This document shows, in pieces, positions 49,562 to 59,450 of a stretch of 64,000 nucleotides of DNA; positions within the stretch are counted from its first letter, which is position 1, and every line of letters begins with the position of its first letter. Where the stretch lies: assembly GCA_016875195.1 (NCBI GenBank), contig VGRY01000008.1, positions 1 through 64,000 on the forward strand. The letters are read 5' to 3'. The notes under the pieces are model-generated. The model searched no databases, was not told the DNA's origin, and worked only from the letters and a program-made list of their open reading frames with translations. Made by a program: the position numbers and the translations under genes. The DNA is from Deltaproteobacteria bacterium. GTDB taxonomy: Bacteria; Desulfobacterota; BSN033; UBA1163.

Positions 49562-50317
49562 TCAGACTTTGCCCACGGGGGCCATATAGATTACAAACTC
49601 TTCTTCCCCGTCGAGATGGAGCAACTGATCCATGGCCTCCTGGTCATAGGCACCAATGGCACAGGTCCCTGCACCAATGGCTTCACAGGCAAGGTAGAGG
49701 TTCTGACAGACATGGCCCGCATCCATGGCGATGACCCTGTGAGCCGCCAGCCCGTAACGCCACTCCATACGGTAAGGGATGGCGGTCCAGATGAATGTCA
49801 GTGAACTATTTCCTGCGTAGGGCTGGCCAAATGTTGCAGAGACGATCTTCCCCGCGAGGTTTTTCTCAGAAAACTCAAAGAGAAGCTGATGTGACAGCGG
49901 AAGATAACGGTATATCCCTGCATCAAGCCCTTCTAAACGGAACACTGCCAGATAGGTTTCAAGGGCATGACGACACCCCGCAGATGGTACAGTGCGATAG
50001 GCATGTCCCCATTCAACCTCTCCCCGGACTCCCTGGGTTGTCCAGAGGAGAAAAGAGACCTCTTCTAAAGTAAGTGGCTCCCTTTTATACATTCGACGGC
50101 TCTGCCGGTTTCTGATGGCTTTGGTAAGGTCTATGTTAGGAATGTGTTTCCATTCGGCTGGCTTTACCAGATCAATTCGTAATGCATCGGCTGGGTAGGG
50201 TTTTTCGATAGGAGGAGGGTCCATTCCTCTGTTCTGGTCGGTCAGAGAAAAGTCCACTCGCTTTCGGATGCTATCTTTTAAGAAAAACCTGTACGGTCGT
50301 AATAAGTTTTTTTCCAT
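49562..50317 (-). CDS. SagB/ThcOx-type FMN nitroreductase
   Basis: 251 residues. SagB-like nitroreductase motifs: IRNRQSRRMYKREPLTLEEVSFLLWTTQGV, RTVPSAGCRHALETYL, AMDAGHVCQNLYLACEAIG and the C-terminal VIYMAPVGKV. In peptide-toxin clusters SagB oxidises azolines to azoles, but no precursor peptide or SagC/SagD cyclodehydratase is visible here. Standalone homologues in anaerobes have unknown substrates. The ribosome-binding site is weak. Confidence 0.88.
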   Translation of the reverse strand: MEKNLLRPYRFFLKDSIRKRVDFSLTDQNRGMDPPPIEKPYPADALRIDLVKPAEWKHIPNIDLTKAIRNRQSRRMYKREPLTLEEVSFLLWTTQGVRGEVEWGHAYRTVPSAGCRHALETYLAVFRLEGLDAGIYRYLPLSHQLLFEFSEKNLAGKIVSATFGQPYAGNSSLTFIWTAIPYRMEWRYGLAAHRVIAMDAGHVCQNLYLACEAIGAGTCAIGAYDQEAMDQLLHLDGEEEFVIYMAPVGKV

Positions 50318-50407
50318 CTCTTAGTAACAGTCTATCAGAAATATAGTGGAAGTTCAAATTTTGCAGGACTTTGAAAACCAAACTTTTTACATTACTTTGA
50401 CTCATAG

Positions 50408-51358
50408 ATGGCCATATGCGACAATGTCTCTGTGTTAGGGACACTGCTCGGAATCAGTTCTGCCTTTTTCTTTGCGGTCAACTCGATCATTACCCGGCGC
50501 GGAGTTCTCCGGGTGAGTTCCAATTACATCGCTGTCGGCTCTATTTTTACAGGAACATTTTTCTTCCTTCTGCTTCTTGCGTTGACAGGAAATCTCTTCA
50601 GCTTTGCCCAAATCCCCTGGAAAGCCCTTCTCTTTTGGATCCTTTCTGGCATTATTCACTTTGCCCTGGGAAGAACCTGGGCCTACCGATCGATTCAGTT
50701 CATCGGCTCAAACCGGTCCAATGTGGTGACGAGTCTTAATCCCATGGTGACCATTGTTCTGGCGCTTCTGATTCTCCACGAAGAGGTCAATGAACTGATG
50801 AGCTTGGGGATTCTGTTTTCGCTGGCTGGCCCCCTGGTCATGCTTCTGAAGGAGAAAACGCTGACCGGGCCAAATTCGCTCTCCGGAGGAATCCAGGGAA
50901 AGGATGTGAATCGTTTTACCGTTTATAAGGGTTTTTTCTACGGAGCCGGGGCAGCTGTTTTCTGGGGAAGCAGTGCGATCTTCATTAAACTGGCCATGAA
51001 AGAAGGGGGAGGTTCTCCAATAGCTGGAAGTTTTCTCGCCTATTTGGCTGCCTCCGTGGTAGTGGCCCCTTCTATCATCATGAATCCTAAAAACCGGAGA
51101 GAGTTTTTCTCTGAAAAAACCGATTCGATGATGTTGGCCATTACCTGCGGCTTGACCTCGGGGTTGGCCCAGTTACTGCGATATGTCGCCCTGGGATATA
51201 CATCGGCGATTATCGTCAGTCTCCTGAACCGAACTGTTCCTATCTGGGTGCTCATTTTAAGTTTCATGTTTATGCGGCGATATGAAAGCTTCAGCCGCTG
51301 GGTTCTCATCGGCAATGGTTTATTGGTTATTGGAACGCTCTTGGTTGTGATCTCGTAA
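50408..51358 (+). CDS. EamA-family (DMT) membrane transporter
   Basis: 316 residues, ten membrane helices in two EamA repeats (about 12-145 and 175-314). Conserved ends: LVLALLILHEEVNELMSLGILF after the first repeat and NRTVPIWVLILSFMFMRRYE in the second. EamA proteins move metabolites such as amino acids; the substrate is not readable. Divergent from the SagB-like gene, 90 bp apart. Confidence 0.88.
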   Translation: MAICDNVSVLGTLLGISSAFFFAVNSIITRRGVLRVSSNYIAVGSIFTGTFFFLLLLALTGNLFSFAQIPWKALLFWILSGIIHFALGRTWAYRSIQFIGSNRSNVVTSLNPMVTIVLALLILHEEVNELMSLGILFSLAGPLVMLLKEKTLTGPNSLSGGIQGKDVNRFTVYKGFFYGAGAAVFWGSSAIFIKLAMKEGGGSPIAGSFLAYLAASVVVAPSIIMNPKNRREFFSEKTDSMMLAITCGLTSGLAQLLRYVALGYTSAIIVSLLNRTVPIWVLILSFMFMRRYESFSRWVLIGNGLLVIGTLLVVIS

Positions 51359-51378
51359 CCCCAAACTAAAAAGCCAAT

Positions 51379-51708
51379 ATGGATTATCAACGAAGTCAAC
51401 TCAGGATTGTCATATTATTGATGTTAGCCGTGCTCGGGGTCATTTACAGCATTTTGATCTCTTCCCAGCGCACGCTCACCGGTATATACGATTTAGATGG
51501 CATCATCGGTGTGGTGTTCGGGCTGTTCATCTGTTCCCGCCCAGCTGCCAATCTGGTGGATCTACTTTTTTACAGGCAGTCCGTTCAAAATCAGTTCCCG
51601 TCGAGTCGAGCGATTGTTTTATGGGTGACGTTAAATACGCTGATCCTGCTCATCGGTGGCATCGCCATTTTCTTTGGGACCACGCGATTTATCGGCAAAG
51701 CAAGTTGA
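51379..51708 (+). CDS. Small three-span membrane protein, function unknown
   Basis: 109 residues. Hydrophobic segments at about 10-28 (VILLMLAVLGVIYSILI), 38-60 and 80-102 (VLWVTLNTLILLIGGIAIFF). I do not recognise the family. It starts 20 bp after the EamA stop and may be co-transcribed. Confidence 0.6.
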   Translation: MDYQRSQLRIVILLMLAVLGVIYSILISSQRTLTGIYDLDGIIGVVFGLFICSRPAANLVDLLFYRQSVQNQFPSSRAIVLWVTLNTLILLIGGIAIFFGTTRFIGKAS

Positions 51709-51806
51709 GGATAGAAACATTAATTATTTTTGTTTCCGTACTCCGCAATTCTGACGAGAATAAACCAGGTTTTTTGAAAAATACCGCATCATTTCTTAAA
51801 AAACTA

Positions 51807-51834
51807 TTGACAGTTATGTAAATACCCATATATC
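51807..51834 (+). promoter_or_regulatory. Possible sigma-70 promoter of the hypothetical secreted protein
   Basis: TTGACA at 51807-51812, 16-bp spacer, TATATC at 51829-51834, about 107 bp before ATG 51942 on +. The -35 is consensus and the -10 is four of six. Confidence 0.5.
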
Positions 51835-51941
51835 GTTAGGCCTGTTCCAAATGAATATTATTTGGCCATCTACGTTAAGGGAAATGACTTGCCCCTGATT
51901 TCATCAGGTGATCCTGAAGTCGAACGTTATAGAAGAGAGAG

Positions 51942-52704
51942 ATGATCAAAGGGAAATCTATCAAGATATGGCATATGAGATCATGGGAATATTTCCTTAG
52001 CTTCCTTCTGTTTTTTTCTCTATCCGGTACAATCGCCTCATCTCAAGAACAGATCATCGTGTCATCGAAAGTAGGTGAGTGTAACCTCACTCTTGAATCA
52101 AACCAAAAATGGCATACGTTGAGGTTACGTGCACATCATCCGAAATATAAGGGATGTCACATTGATCAAGACTCCATGTTATCCGTTCTGAGTGCTGCAT
52201 TTCTAAAGACCGAACCGCCTAAACTCGAAGGTAGTTATTCTTCACTGTCTATTGGCAGACTGATCGACTACCCGTGGTTGTGTCAATACCTGGCAACAAC
52301 CGCTTACCGTGATCCTGGTTGGGATTCAAAGAGGGGTAAACCTATCACCAAAGACATCAATCAATATGTCTCTCAACTATTATTTAACAAGGAATTGTTG
52401 ACACCCTTCAGAACGGTTTTTGAAAAGAGTGGATACAGGATCAGTGGGGTGACAGTGGAAAAAGTCCTCGTCGGAGGGTTTCGAGAAGTACCTCTCTACC
52501 AGGGGGAAGGACACTCCGGCCAGGTGCCTTATGATGCGCAGGTATGGTTCAGGCTCGAAAAGAAATGAAATTGGAAGCGTCAATTATTACGAGATCGTCA
52601 CAGGACCGGGTGGGGCTGCTATCATTACCTGGGCTTATAAAAGAAATGATGAATATCTTGCCCTTGTGGACCTCGCGCGTCGGATTGAATCGGCCTTTGA
52701 GTGA
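51942..52704 (+). pseudogene. Hypothetical secreted protein, probably frameshifted near its C-terminus
   Basis: From ATG 51942 (GAGAGAG upstream) the frame runs 208 residues to 52568. There is a signal peptide at about 12-33 (YFLSFLLFFSLSGTIASS), then a mature domain with VSSKVGECNLTLESNQKWHT. It ends DAQVWFRLEKK at GAAAAG (52557-52562). In the next frame the text continues KRNEIGSVNYYEIVTGPGG, AAIITWAYKRNDEYLALVDL to TGA at 52704, like an ordinary C-terminus. One base added in the A-run gives a continuous protein of about 253 residues. Alternatively the tail is a separate 56-residue ORF from ATG 52534. The family is unknown. Confidence 0.6.
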
Positions 52705-52752
52705 GTCCGGCGGTTTCAAGAGACGATTGGGCAGATCTTGTGGACAAAGGAT

Positions 52753-53064
52753 ATGTTCAAGTGTTCCCAATGTGGAGAAGATTTAGGCCAAGAAGGGAAG
52801 GGGGGACGAGTGGCCTCCATTTCTGGCAGTATCATGGGAGACGAATACATTGAGTCGTACTATTTCTGCGATCGTTGCCAAGTCTACACAGTAGAGGTCT
52901 ATCATGACAGGTTCCTGGGAGAAGAGGATGTTTCAATACAGGGTCCGGTGCTAAAGCCAGAAGGAGATGCAAAGGTTGAATTGATTAGACAATGCTCGGA
53001 GCCCTGGAATAAAAAATGCCGCTGTGAGGCACACCGGACCTATTTCCAGGGATGGTTGGATTGA
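52753..53064 (+). CDS. Small zinc-ribbon protein, function unknown
   Basis: 103 residues from ATG 52753, with AAAGGAT upstream; the TTG at 52738 is less likely. CSQCGED at the start and CDRCQVYTVE at about 44 form a zinc-ribbon pair; CRCEAHRTYF near the end adds two more Cys and a His. Probably binds zinc and perhaps nucleic acid or protein. It lies 48 bp after the frameshifted gene and may belong to the same unit. Confidence 0.6.
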   Translation: MFKCSQCGEDLGQEGKGGRVASISGSIMGDEYIESYYFCDRCQVYTVEVYHDRFLGEEDVSIQGPVLKPEGDAKVELIRQCSEPWNKKCRCEAHRTYFQGWLD

Positions 53065-53265
53065 TGGTGATGGCTATGTACTGCACTTCTAAATCAAACC
53101 TGATCTTTCTGTTTTTGAAAACATCCCGAATGGAGGTTTGATTGACAAAGTAAAGAACCATCCTTTATCATTTTTTATATCTTTCCGGCATGGTATATTG
53201 TGTTAGGAACGGGCACGGGCATCAATATTAGGAGACTATCATCTATATAGACAAGGAGGAGTCTG

Positions 53266-55137
53266 ATGAAAGGTGGCTATGCAGGCAAATTACTGTTTGT
53301 GGATTTGACCAAAGGGACTCTTGAGGAAAAATCACTCTCTGAGAAACTCGCCAGAAATTTTATCGGCGGGTACGGCATTGGCGCCCGACTACTCTATGAT
53401 CGGATGAAACCCGGCGTTGATCCTCTTGGCCCTGACAACATTTTAGGTTTTATTTCCGGACCGCTGAACGGAACAGGGGCCTTCTTTGGGGGACGATATA
53501 CGGTGGTCTGCAAGTCACCCGTGACAGGTGGCTGGAATGATGCAAACTCCGGTGGTTTCTTTGGCCCCGAGCTGAAACGAGCGGGCTTTGATGGCATCTT
53601 CGTATCCGGAGCCTCGGATAAGCCAGTCTATCTCTTTGTTAAAAACGGGAAGGCTGAAATAAGAGATGCGAGTGCTCTCTGGGGAAAAGATACTGTGGAG
53701 ACGCAAGAGGCCTTGATTCAAGAGACGGGTGAAGATAAGCTCCGGGCTGCAGTCATTGGCCAAGGTGGTGAGCAGCTGTCGCTTTTAGCAGGCATCATCA
53801 ACGACAAGCACCGAGCGGCAGGCCGAGGCGGATGCGGTGCGGTGATGGGTTCGAAAAGGCTCAAGGCCATCGCTGTGAGAGGAACGAAGAAAATTCCTGT
53901 GGCGAATCCTGAAAAGATCAAAGCGGTGAATTCGGAGATCGCCGAGTTAATGAAAAACGGCCCGACCGTCGAATTGGTGAAGCTCTTCAGTAATTTTGGC
54001 ACAGGCGGGACGACCGCAGGCGCGGGCATGAGCGGAGATGCTCCGATGAAAAACTGGGGAGGTGTGGGCGTGGTTGATATGGGAGAGGAATCGATCACAA
54101 AGCTTGGAACGTTTTCTTTCGACGCCAAATACAACACAAAGAAATATGCCTGTGCCAACTGCCCGCTCGGCTGCGGAGCGCATTATCGAGTGGATGACGG
54201 AAAGTGGCCCGTGGGAGAAACGGACCGGCCGGAATATGAGACGCTGGCAGCCTTCGGAACGATGACTCTGAACGATGATGTGGAATCGATCATCAAATGC
54301 AATCATATCTGTAACCGGTACGGCCTGGATACGATATCGGTCGGCGCTTCTATTGCGTGGGCAATCGAATGCTATGAGAACGGGATATTGACAAAAGCCG
54401 ACACCGATGGAATTGAGCTGACCTGGGGAAATGGGGAAGCCATTGTTGCCATTACCGAAGCGATTGCGGAGCAAAAAGGTTTTGGAAAACTCTTAGCCCA
54501 GGGGTCAGCAAAGGCAGCTGAGAAACTGGGAAAGGGGGCCCAATACCTCCAAACCGTGCGGGGGATTGAGGTTCCCATGCATGACCCCCGGTTTTCGCCA
54601 ATGCTTGCCAGGACCTATCAGTATGATCCTACACCCGCCCGTCACGTAAAAGGGGGATTGGGGATAGCGGATTTCCAATCTCCAAACGAAGTGAAATATA
54701 AGTACGGGGGAAGAGGGCAGGTCGACATGGCGGCCACCTGTCATACCGAGATACTCAATACCTCCGGTTTCTGTATGTTTGGAGGGTTCTCCATGCCGCC
54801 CGATGCAGTGATGAGGTTGATTGAAGGAGCAACGGGATGGGATTTTAAGCAGGAGGATGTATTGAAGACAGGAAAGCGGATCATGAATATGAGGTATGCC
54901 TTCAACCTGCGGGAGGGCCAAAGGCTTACGGACGATGCCAACCAGCTTCCCAAGAGGTGTATCGGAGAGCCTCCGCAAAAAGAGGGCCCTGTAAAAGGGA
55001 TCGCCGTCGATATCAAGAAGTTGGGCGAAGATTTCTGTCAAAATATGGATTGGGATGAAGAGACGAAGATTCCAACCCGGCAATCGCTTGAAGAGCTGGG
55101 GGGGTTGGAAGACGTGATTCAAGACCTTCATCTTTAG
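53266..55137 (+). CDS. Aldehyde:ferredoxin oxidoreductase (tungstopterin AOR family)
   Basis: 623 residues, the normal AOR length. It oxidises aldehydes to acids or reduces acids, coupled to ferredoxin, using a tungsten bis-pyranopterin and one 4Fe-4S cluster. The cluster ligands are Cys296, Cys299, Cys303 (CANCPLGC) and Cys503 (TSGFCMFGG). N-terminal motif YAGKLLFVDLTKGTLEEKSL, FGGRYTVVCKSPVTGGWNDANSGG and AAGRGGCGAVMGSKRLKAI are typical of the family. AAGGAGGAGTCTG precedes the start. There is no aorA-type ferredoxin gene next door. The substrate class cannot be decided, since several AOR paralogues share these motifs. Confidence 0.95.
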   Translation: MKGGYAGKLLFVDLTKGTLEEKSLSEKLARNFIGGYGIGARLLYDRMKPGVDPLGPDNILGFISGPLNGTGAFFGGRYTVVCKSPVTGGWNDANSGGFFGPELKRAGFDGIFVSGASDKPVYLFVKNGKAEIRDASALWGKDTVETQEALIQETGEDKLRAAVIGQGGEQLSLLAGIINDKHRAAGRGGCGAVMGSKRLKAIAVRGTKKIPVANPEKIKAVNSEIAELMKNGPTVELVKLFSNFGTGGTTAGAGMSGDAPMKNWGGVGVVDMGEESITKLGTFSFDAKYNTKKYACANCPLGCGAHYRVDDGKWPVGETDRPEYETLAAFGTMTLNDDVESIIKCNHICNRYGLDTISVGASIAWAIECYENGILTKADTDGIELTWGNGEAIVAITEAIAEQKGFGKLLAQGSAKAAEKLGKGAQYLQTVRGIEVPMHDPRFSPMLARTYQYDPTPARHVKGGLGIADFQSPNEVKYKYGGRGQVDMAATCHTEILNTSGFCMFGGFSMPPDAVMRLIEGATGWDFKQEDVLKTGKRIMNMRYAFNLREGQRLTDDANQLPKRCIGEPPQKEGPVKGIAVDIKKLGEDFCQNMDWDEETKIPTRQSLEELGGLEDVIQDLHL

Positions 55138-55639
55138 CTTTGAGAAAATCCGAAATCTTTGATTACACCGATTCATTTAATACCAATGCATAAATCAGAT
55201 GCTGAAACGAGTTCATGACAAGAAAAAGTATGTCATTCCGAACCATGTCCTGAACTTGATTCAGGATCTGTCTTGTTTCGGAATCTCGAATTTAGAAATG
55301 TCAAATAATTATTAAGAGTCTCAAAATAGCCTATACATGGGAAACCAAAGGCTCAAAGACTCATAACCCCACCTACCCTCCCCTTATTTTAAGGGGAGGA
55401 ATATACCCCCTCTTAAATTAAGAGGGGAGAGGGGGAGTTATTTAATTGATCGAACCTTTAGGCTCATGCCAAAGAATGTCTATTCTATTATGAGACTGTT
55501 AATAATTGCGTTTTAGTTGTTTGGGAATATCATTATAAAATCCCTCCCGGTCTCCCCTGCCTACCAGTAGGCAGGCTTTGCCAAAGGGAGGGGAAAAAAC
55601 TAAATCGATAGAATAAGACGGATATGTGAAAGGGAATCC
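55138..55639. other. Repeat-rich intergenic region before aconitase
   Basis: 502 bp without a gene. It holds a CTGAACTTGATTCAGGATCT repeat word (about 55250), then two adjacent palindromes at about 55375-55443 (TCCCCTTATTTTAAGGGGA and CCCCTCTTAAATTAAGAGGG, followed by GAGGGGGAGTTATT), the core of the TTCATCCGG elements without their ends. A CCTGCCTACCAGTAGGCAGG palindrome lies near 55557. The aconitase promoter was not located. Confidence 0.55.
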
Positions 55640-57568
55640 ATGGGGCAGAATATTGTTCAGAAGATTTTTGAATCTCATCTGGTTAGCGGCACCCTTGAGG
55701 CTAACAGAGACATTGCCATCGCCATTGACCAGACGCTCACGCAGGATGCCACCGGCACGATGGCCTATCTTCAATTCGAGGCCATGGGGATTCCGCGGGT
55801 GAAGACCAAACTTTCCGTTAGCTACGTGGACCACAATATGCTCCAGACGGGGTTTGAGAATGCGGACGATCACCAGTTTCTTCAGACCTTTGCGGCAAAG
55901 TATGGGATCCTCTTTTCCAAACCCGGCAACGGCATCTGCCATCAGGTCCATCTGGAGCGGTTTGCGAAACCCGGAGTGACGCTTTTGGGCTCTGACAGCC
56001 ATACGCCCAACGCAGGAGCGATGGGGATGATCGCTATCGGCGCTGGAGGGCTCGATGTGGCCATTGCCATGGGAGGAGGGGCTTACTACTTCAAGATGCC
56101 AGAGGTGGTCCTGGTGAAGCTGAAAGGAAGGCTTGGCCCATGGGTTTCCTCAAAGGAAATCGTCCTTGAGCTTCTCAGGCGTTTGACGGTCAAAGGAGGC
56201 GTGGGGACGATATTTGAATTCGGAGGGCCTGGTGTGAAGACGCTCTCCATTCCGGAAAGGGCGACGATCGCCAATCTGGGTGCGGAGCTGGGGGCGACCA
56301 CCACCATTTTCCCAAGCGATGAGCAGACCCTCGAATTTTTAAAGGCTCAGGGAAGGAAAAAAGAGTGGCTTCTTTTCGAAGCCGATCCAGACGCCTGCTA
56401 TGATGAACATATAGAGATCGATCTCCGCACATTGGAACCCATGGTCGCTCAACCTTCAAGTCCAGACAGAGTGGTTCCAGTCAGAGAAGTGGCAGGGAGA
56501 GAGGTGCAGCAGGTCTGCATCGGGAGTTGCAACAACTCCTCCTATGTGGATCTGATGAGTGTCGCAAAGATCCTTAAAGGCAAGAAGATCCACCCGAAAG
56601 TCAGCCTTACGATTACCCCCGGGTCGAAACAGGTTTTTGAGATGATCGCACGGAATGGAGCGATGGCTGATTTGATCCAATCAGGTGCTCGAATCCTTGA
56701 GTCCGCCTGCGGCCCATGTATTGGAATGGGCCAGGCTCCTCCCTCTGATGCGATCTCCATCCGTACGATGAACCGAAATTTTCCAGGGCGAAGCGGCACA
56801 CCCGATGATCAGGTTTTTTTGGCAAGTCCTTATGTGGCTGCAGCCTGCGCTTTGAAAGGAGTGATCACTGATCCGAGAAACTTGAGGCAACAATCTCCCC
56901 GGATTCCAATGCCCCAGAAATTCCTGATCGATGACAGCATGATTCTTTCCCCTTCGCGGACTCCTGAGAAGGTGACAATAGATCGGGGACCGAATATCAA
57001 ACCTTTACCCACGCGGGGTCCCCTGGAGGATGCGATCGAGGGAAAGGTTCTTTTAAAGACAGGGGACAATATCACCACAGATCACATCCTACCAGCAGGG
57101 GCAAAGATTCTCCCTTTACGATCCAATATTCCGGCGATCTCAGAGTATTTGTTCGAGAGAGTAGATCCAACATTTTTCAAAAGGGCAAAAGAGTGCGGAG
57201 GTGGTTTTGTCATCGGAGGTGAAAATTACGGGCAGGGATCGAGCCGGGAACATGCGGCCCTGGCTCCGATGTTTATTGGCATCCGGACTGTTATTGTGAA
57301 GTCGTATGCACGTATTCACCGGTCCAACCTGATCAACTTCGGGATCCTTCCCCTGATATTTAAAGATGAGAAGGGACTTGAGAGGATTGACCAAGGAGAT
57401 CAGCTCAGAATCGAGAATGTAAGAGATCGCCTCAAAGTGAATGGATCATTGACGGTTCAGAATGTGACAAAGGGGAGAGAGTTCGAAGTTTTGCATGGGT
57501 TGAATCAGAGGGAGATCGATATCCTCCTTGCCGGAGGGTTGCTGAATTATACTCGTAGCAATGTCTAA
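55640..57568 (+). CDS. Aconitate hydratase
   Basis: 642 residues, the short deltaproteobacterial/mitochondrial-like form. It isomerises citrate and isocitrate with a 4Fe-4S cluster held by Cys297 (IGSCNNSS), Cys357 and Cys360 (CGPCIGMG). Further motifs are GSDSHTPNAGAMGMIAIGAGG, ITTDHILPAGAKILPLRSN and, in the swivel domain, GENYGQGSSREHAALAPMF. Homologous isopropylmalate or homoaconitate dehydratases share the cluster motif, but the length and swivel sequence fit aconitase. It is 33 bp upstream of sdhA, so an Acn-SdhA-SdhB unit is likely. Confidence 0.93.
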   Translation: MGQNIVQKIFESHLVSGTLEANRDIAIAIDQTLTQDATGTMAYLQFEAMGIPRVKTKLSVSYVDHNMLQTGFENADDHQFLQTFAAKYGILFSKPGNGICHQVHLERFAKPGVTLLGSDSHTPNAGAMGMIAIGAGGLDVAIAMGGGAYYFKMPEVVLVKLKGRLGPWVSSKEIVLELLRRLTVKGGVGTIFEFGGPGVKTLSIPERATIANLGAELGATTTIFPSDEQTLEFLKAQGRKKEWLLFEADPDACYDEHIEIDLRTLEPMVAQPSSPDRVVPVREVAGREVQQVCIGSCNNSSYVDLMSVAKILKGKKIHPKVSLTITPGSKQVFEMIARNGAMADLIQSGARILESACGPCIGMGQAPPSDAISIRTMNRNFPGRSGTPDDQVFLASPYVAAACALKGVITDPRNLRQQSPRIPMPQKFLIDDSMILSPSRTPEKVTIDRGPNIKPLPTRGPLEDAIEGKVLLKTGDNITTDHILPAGAKILPLRSNIPAISEYLFERVDPTFFKRAKECGGGFVIGGENYGQGSSREHAALAPMFIGIRTVIVKSYARIHRSNLINFGILPLIFKDEKGLERIDQGDQLRIENVRDRLKVNGSLTVQNVTKGREFEVLHGLNQREIDILLAGGLLNYTRSNV

Positions 57569-57601
57569 GGTTTGAAGTGACTAAAGTGCTTAAAGTTCAC
57601 C

Positions 57602-59326
57602 ATGAACTTCACTCATGACATTGTCATTGTTGGAGCAGGCCTGGCAGGACTCCGTGCGGCTGTGGAGTGTGTAGGCCATGCTGACGTGGCAGTGGTCAGC
57701 AAAGTCTTTCCGACACGGTCCCATTCGGGTGCGGCCCAGGGCGGGATTACCGCCGCTCTTGGCAACGAAGAGGAAGACCATTGGGAATGGCACCTCTTCG
57801 ATACAATCAAGGGAAGCGATTACCTCGGTGATCAAGATGCGATCGAGGTCATGGTCAGAGACGCCCCCCGTGTCATTTACGAACTGGAACATATGGGTGT
57901 TCCCTTCAGCCGTACCCCAGAGGGAAAGATCGCACAGAGAAATTTCGGAGGCCATACCCGCGATTTTGGAAAGAAGTCAGTCAAGAGAGCATGCTATGCA
58001 GCGGACCGCACTGGAAGAGTTGTCCTCGATACCCTCTATGACCAATGCCTTCGTCACCATGTAAAATTCTATTCTGAAAATTATCTCCTTTCACTTATTT
58101 TTGACGGTAAGAGATGTAGTGGAGTGGTGACCTACGATCTTGCCACAGGTGAACTCCACCTTCTTCAGGCAAAGGCTATTCTCCTGGCGACCGGCGGATG
58201 CGGAAAGATCTATAAGACAACATCCAATGGTTTTGCTTCGACCGGGGATGGCATCAACCTTGCTCATCAGGCAGGCATCCCTCTTGAGGATATGGAATTC
58301 GTTCAATTCCATCCTACCGGGCTCTACCCCCTTGGCATTTTGGTGAGCGAAGCGGCAAGAGGCGAAGGCGGATGGTTAAGGAACCGGCTGGGTCACCGGT
58401 TTATGGAGCATTATGCTCCCACCGTGAAAGATTTAGCTGCAAGGGATGTCGTTTCAAGGGCAATCCTGACTGAAGTTCGGGAAGGTAGAGGGATCGGGGG
58501 AAAGGATTATGTTCATCTCGATCTCACCCATTTAGGAGAAGAGAAGATTGAAAAGCGGCTCTGGGAGATCGCCTCCTTTGCGAGAATCTATCTTGGCATT
58601 GATCCTGTCTATGATCCCATTCCTGTGCAACCCACCTGCCACTACATCATGGGAGGCATCCCTACGGATGTCGATGGCAGGGTTTTGAGAGATGAGAAAG
58701 GATCGGTTGCCTCCGGGTTGTATGCGGCAGGGGAGTGCGCCTGCATTTCGGTTCACGGCGCGAACCGGCTGGGGTGCAATTCCCTTCTCGATCTTCTCGT
58801 TTTCGGGAGAAGAAGCGGATTGGCGATAAAGAGAGATTTGACTCAGTATGAACACCGCCCGATCTCTGCTGAACCAATGAACTGGATGGATTCGAGAATA
58901 AGCGATTTATTAATTCATCAAGGTAAAGATAAAGCCGGGTTTCTTCGTAAGCAGATGCAGTCGGTGATGATGGAATACGGGTCGGTTTTCAGGAATGACG
59001 AAGGCCTAAAAAAGGGGATCGAGGAGATAAGAACCCTGAAAGATCGGTATAAAGATATTGGTGTTATTAATAAGAAGAGGTCCTTCAATTATGAATTAAT
59101 GGAAGCAATTGAATTGGGCCACCAACTCGAACTCTCGGAGGTGATTCTCCTGAGCGCTCTGCATAGGCGTGAGAGCAGAGGAGCCCACTACCGTGAAGAT
59201 TTTCCTGTGCGGACGGACCGGTACTTTTTAAAACATACTCTTGTTTTTGAGACCCCAAAGGGCCCAGAGGTGAGGTATAAGCCTGTAAAGATTACGAAGT
59301 TCCAACCCGAAGCAAGGGTGTATTAG
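57602..59326 (+). CDS. sdhA: Succinate dehydrogenase/fumarate reductase flavoprotein subunit
   Basis: 574 residues. FAD-binding [14 protein letters not shown] at the N-terminus. [15 protein letters not shown] carries the His that binds FAD covalently in SDH/FRD. Other motifs: [13 protein letters not shown], active-site [16 protein letters not shown], and [23 protein letters not shown]. It oxidises succinate or reduces fumarate. Sequence alone does not separate SDH from FRD; its place after aconitase favours the oxidative direction. It is separated from sdhB by a 124-bp word-repeat block. Confidence 0.93.
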   Translation: MNFTHDIVIVGAGLAGLRAAVECVGHADVAVVSKVFPTRSHSGAAQGGITAALGNEEEDHWEWHLFDTIKGSDYLGDQDAIEVMVRDAPRVIYELEHMGVPFSRTPEGKIAQRNFGGHTRDFGKKSVKRACYAADRTGRVVLDTLYDQCLRHHVKFYSENYLLSLIFDGKRCSGVVTYDLATGELHLLQAKAILLATGGCGKIYKTTSNGFASTGDGINLAHQAGIPLEDMEFVQFHPTGLYPLGILVSEAARGEGGWLRNRLGHRFMEHYAPTVKDLAARDVVSRAILTEVREGRGIGGKDYVHLDLTHLGEEKIEKRLWEIASFARIYLGIDPVYDPIPVQPTCHYIMGGIPTDVDGRVLRDEKGSVASGLYAAGECACISVHGANRLGCNSLLDLLVFGRRSGLAIKRDLTQYEHRPISAEPMNWMDSRISDLLIHQGKDKAGFLRKQMQSVMMEYGSVFRNDEGLKKGIEEIRTLKDRYKDIGVINKKRSFNYELMEAIELGHQLELSEVILLSALHRRESRGAHYREDFPVRTDRYFLKHTLVFETPKGPEVRYKPVKITKFQPEARVY

Positions 59327-59329
59327 TCT

Positions 59330-59420
59330 GTTAGTCGGATAGTCGGTTAGTCTAATAGTCTAAAAGTACAAGACGATGAGACGATACGACTATAAGACTA
59401 TGAGACAATAGGATTGCAGC
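59330..59420. repeat. TAGTC/GACTA word-repeat block between sdhA and sdhB
   Basis: TAGTCGGATAGTCGGTTAGTC and TAATAGTCTAAAAG on the left; GACGATGAGACGATACGACT and ATAAGACTATGAGAC on the right. Same words as at 19319. Placed inside an operon, it may adjust mRNA stability between the two subunits. Confidence 0.65.
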
Positions 59421-59450
59421 ACTTCAGCACATTAAAATGAAAGATGGATT

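Noticed and set aside
49562-50317. SagB-type gene as part of a thiazole/oxazole-modified peptide cluster
   Set aside because: No cyclodehydratase, precursor peptide or dedicated exporter gene was found around it.
52544-52786. 80-codon frame spanning the end of the secreted hypothetical gene
   Set aside because: It lies one frame off both the 208-residue protein and its likely continuation, and covers the gap by chance.
53189-53206. GGCATGGTATATTGTG as a sigma-54 promoter for AOR
   Set aside because: The GG and GT elements are one base too far apart, which sigma-54 does not tolerate.
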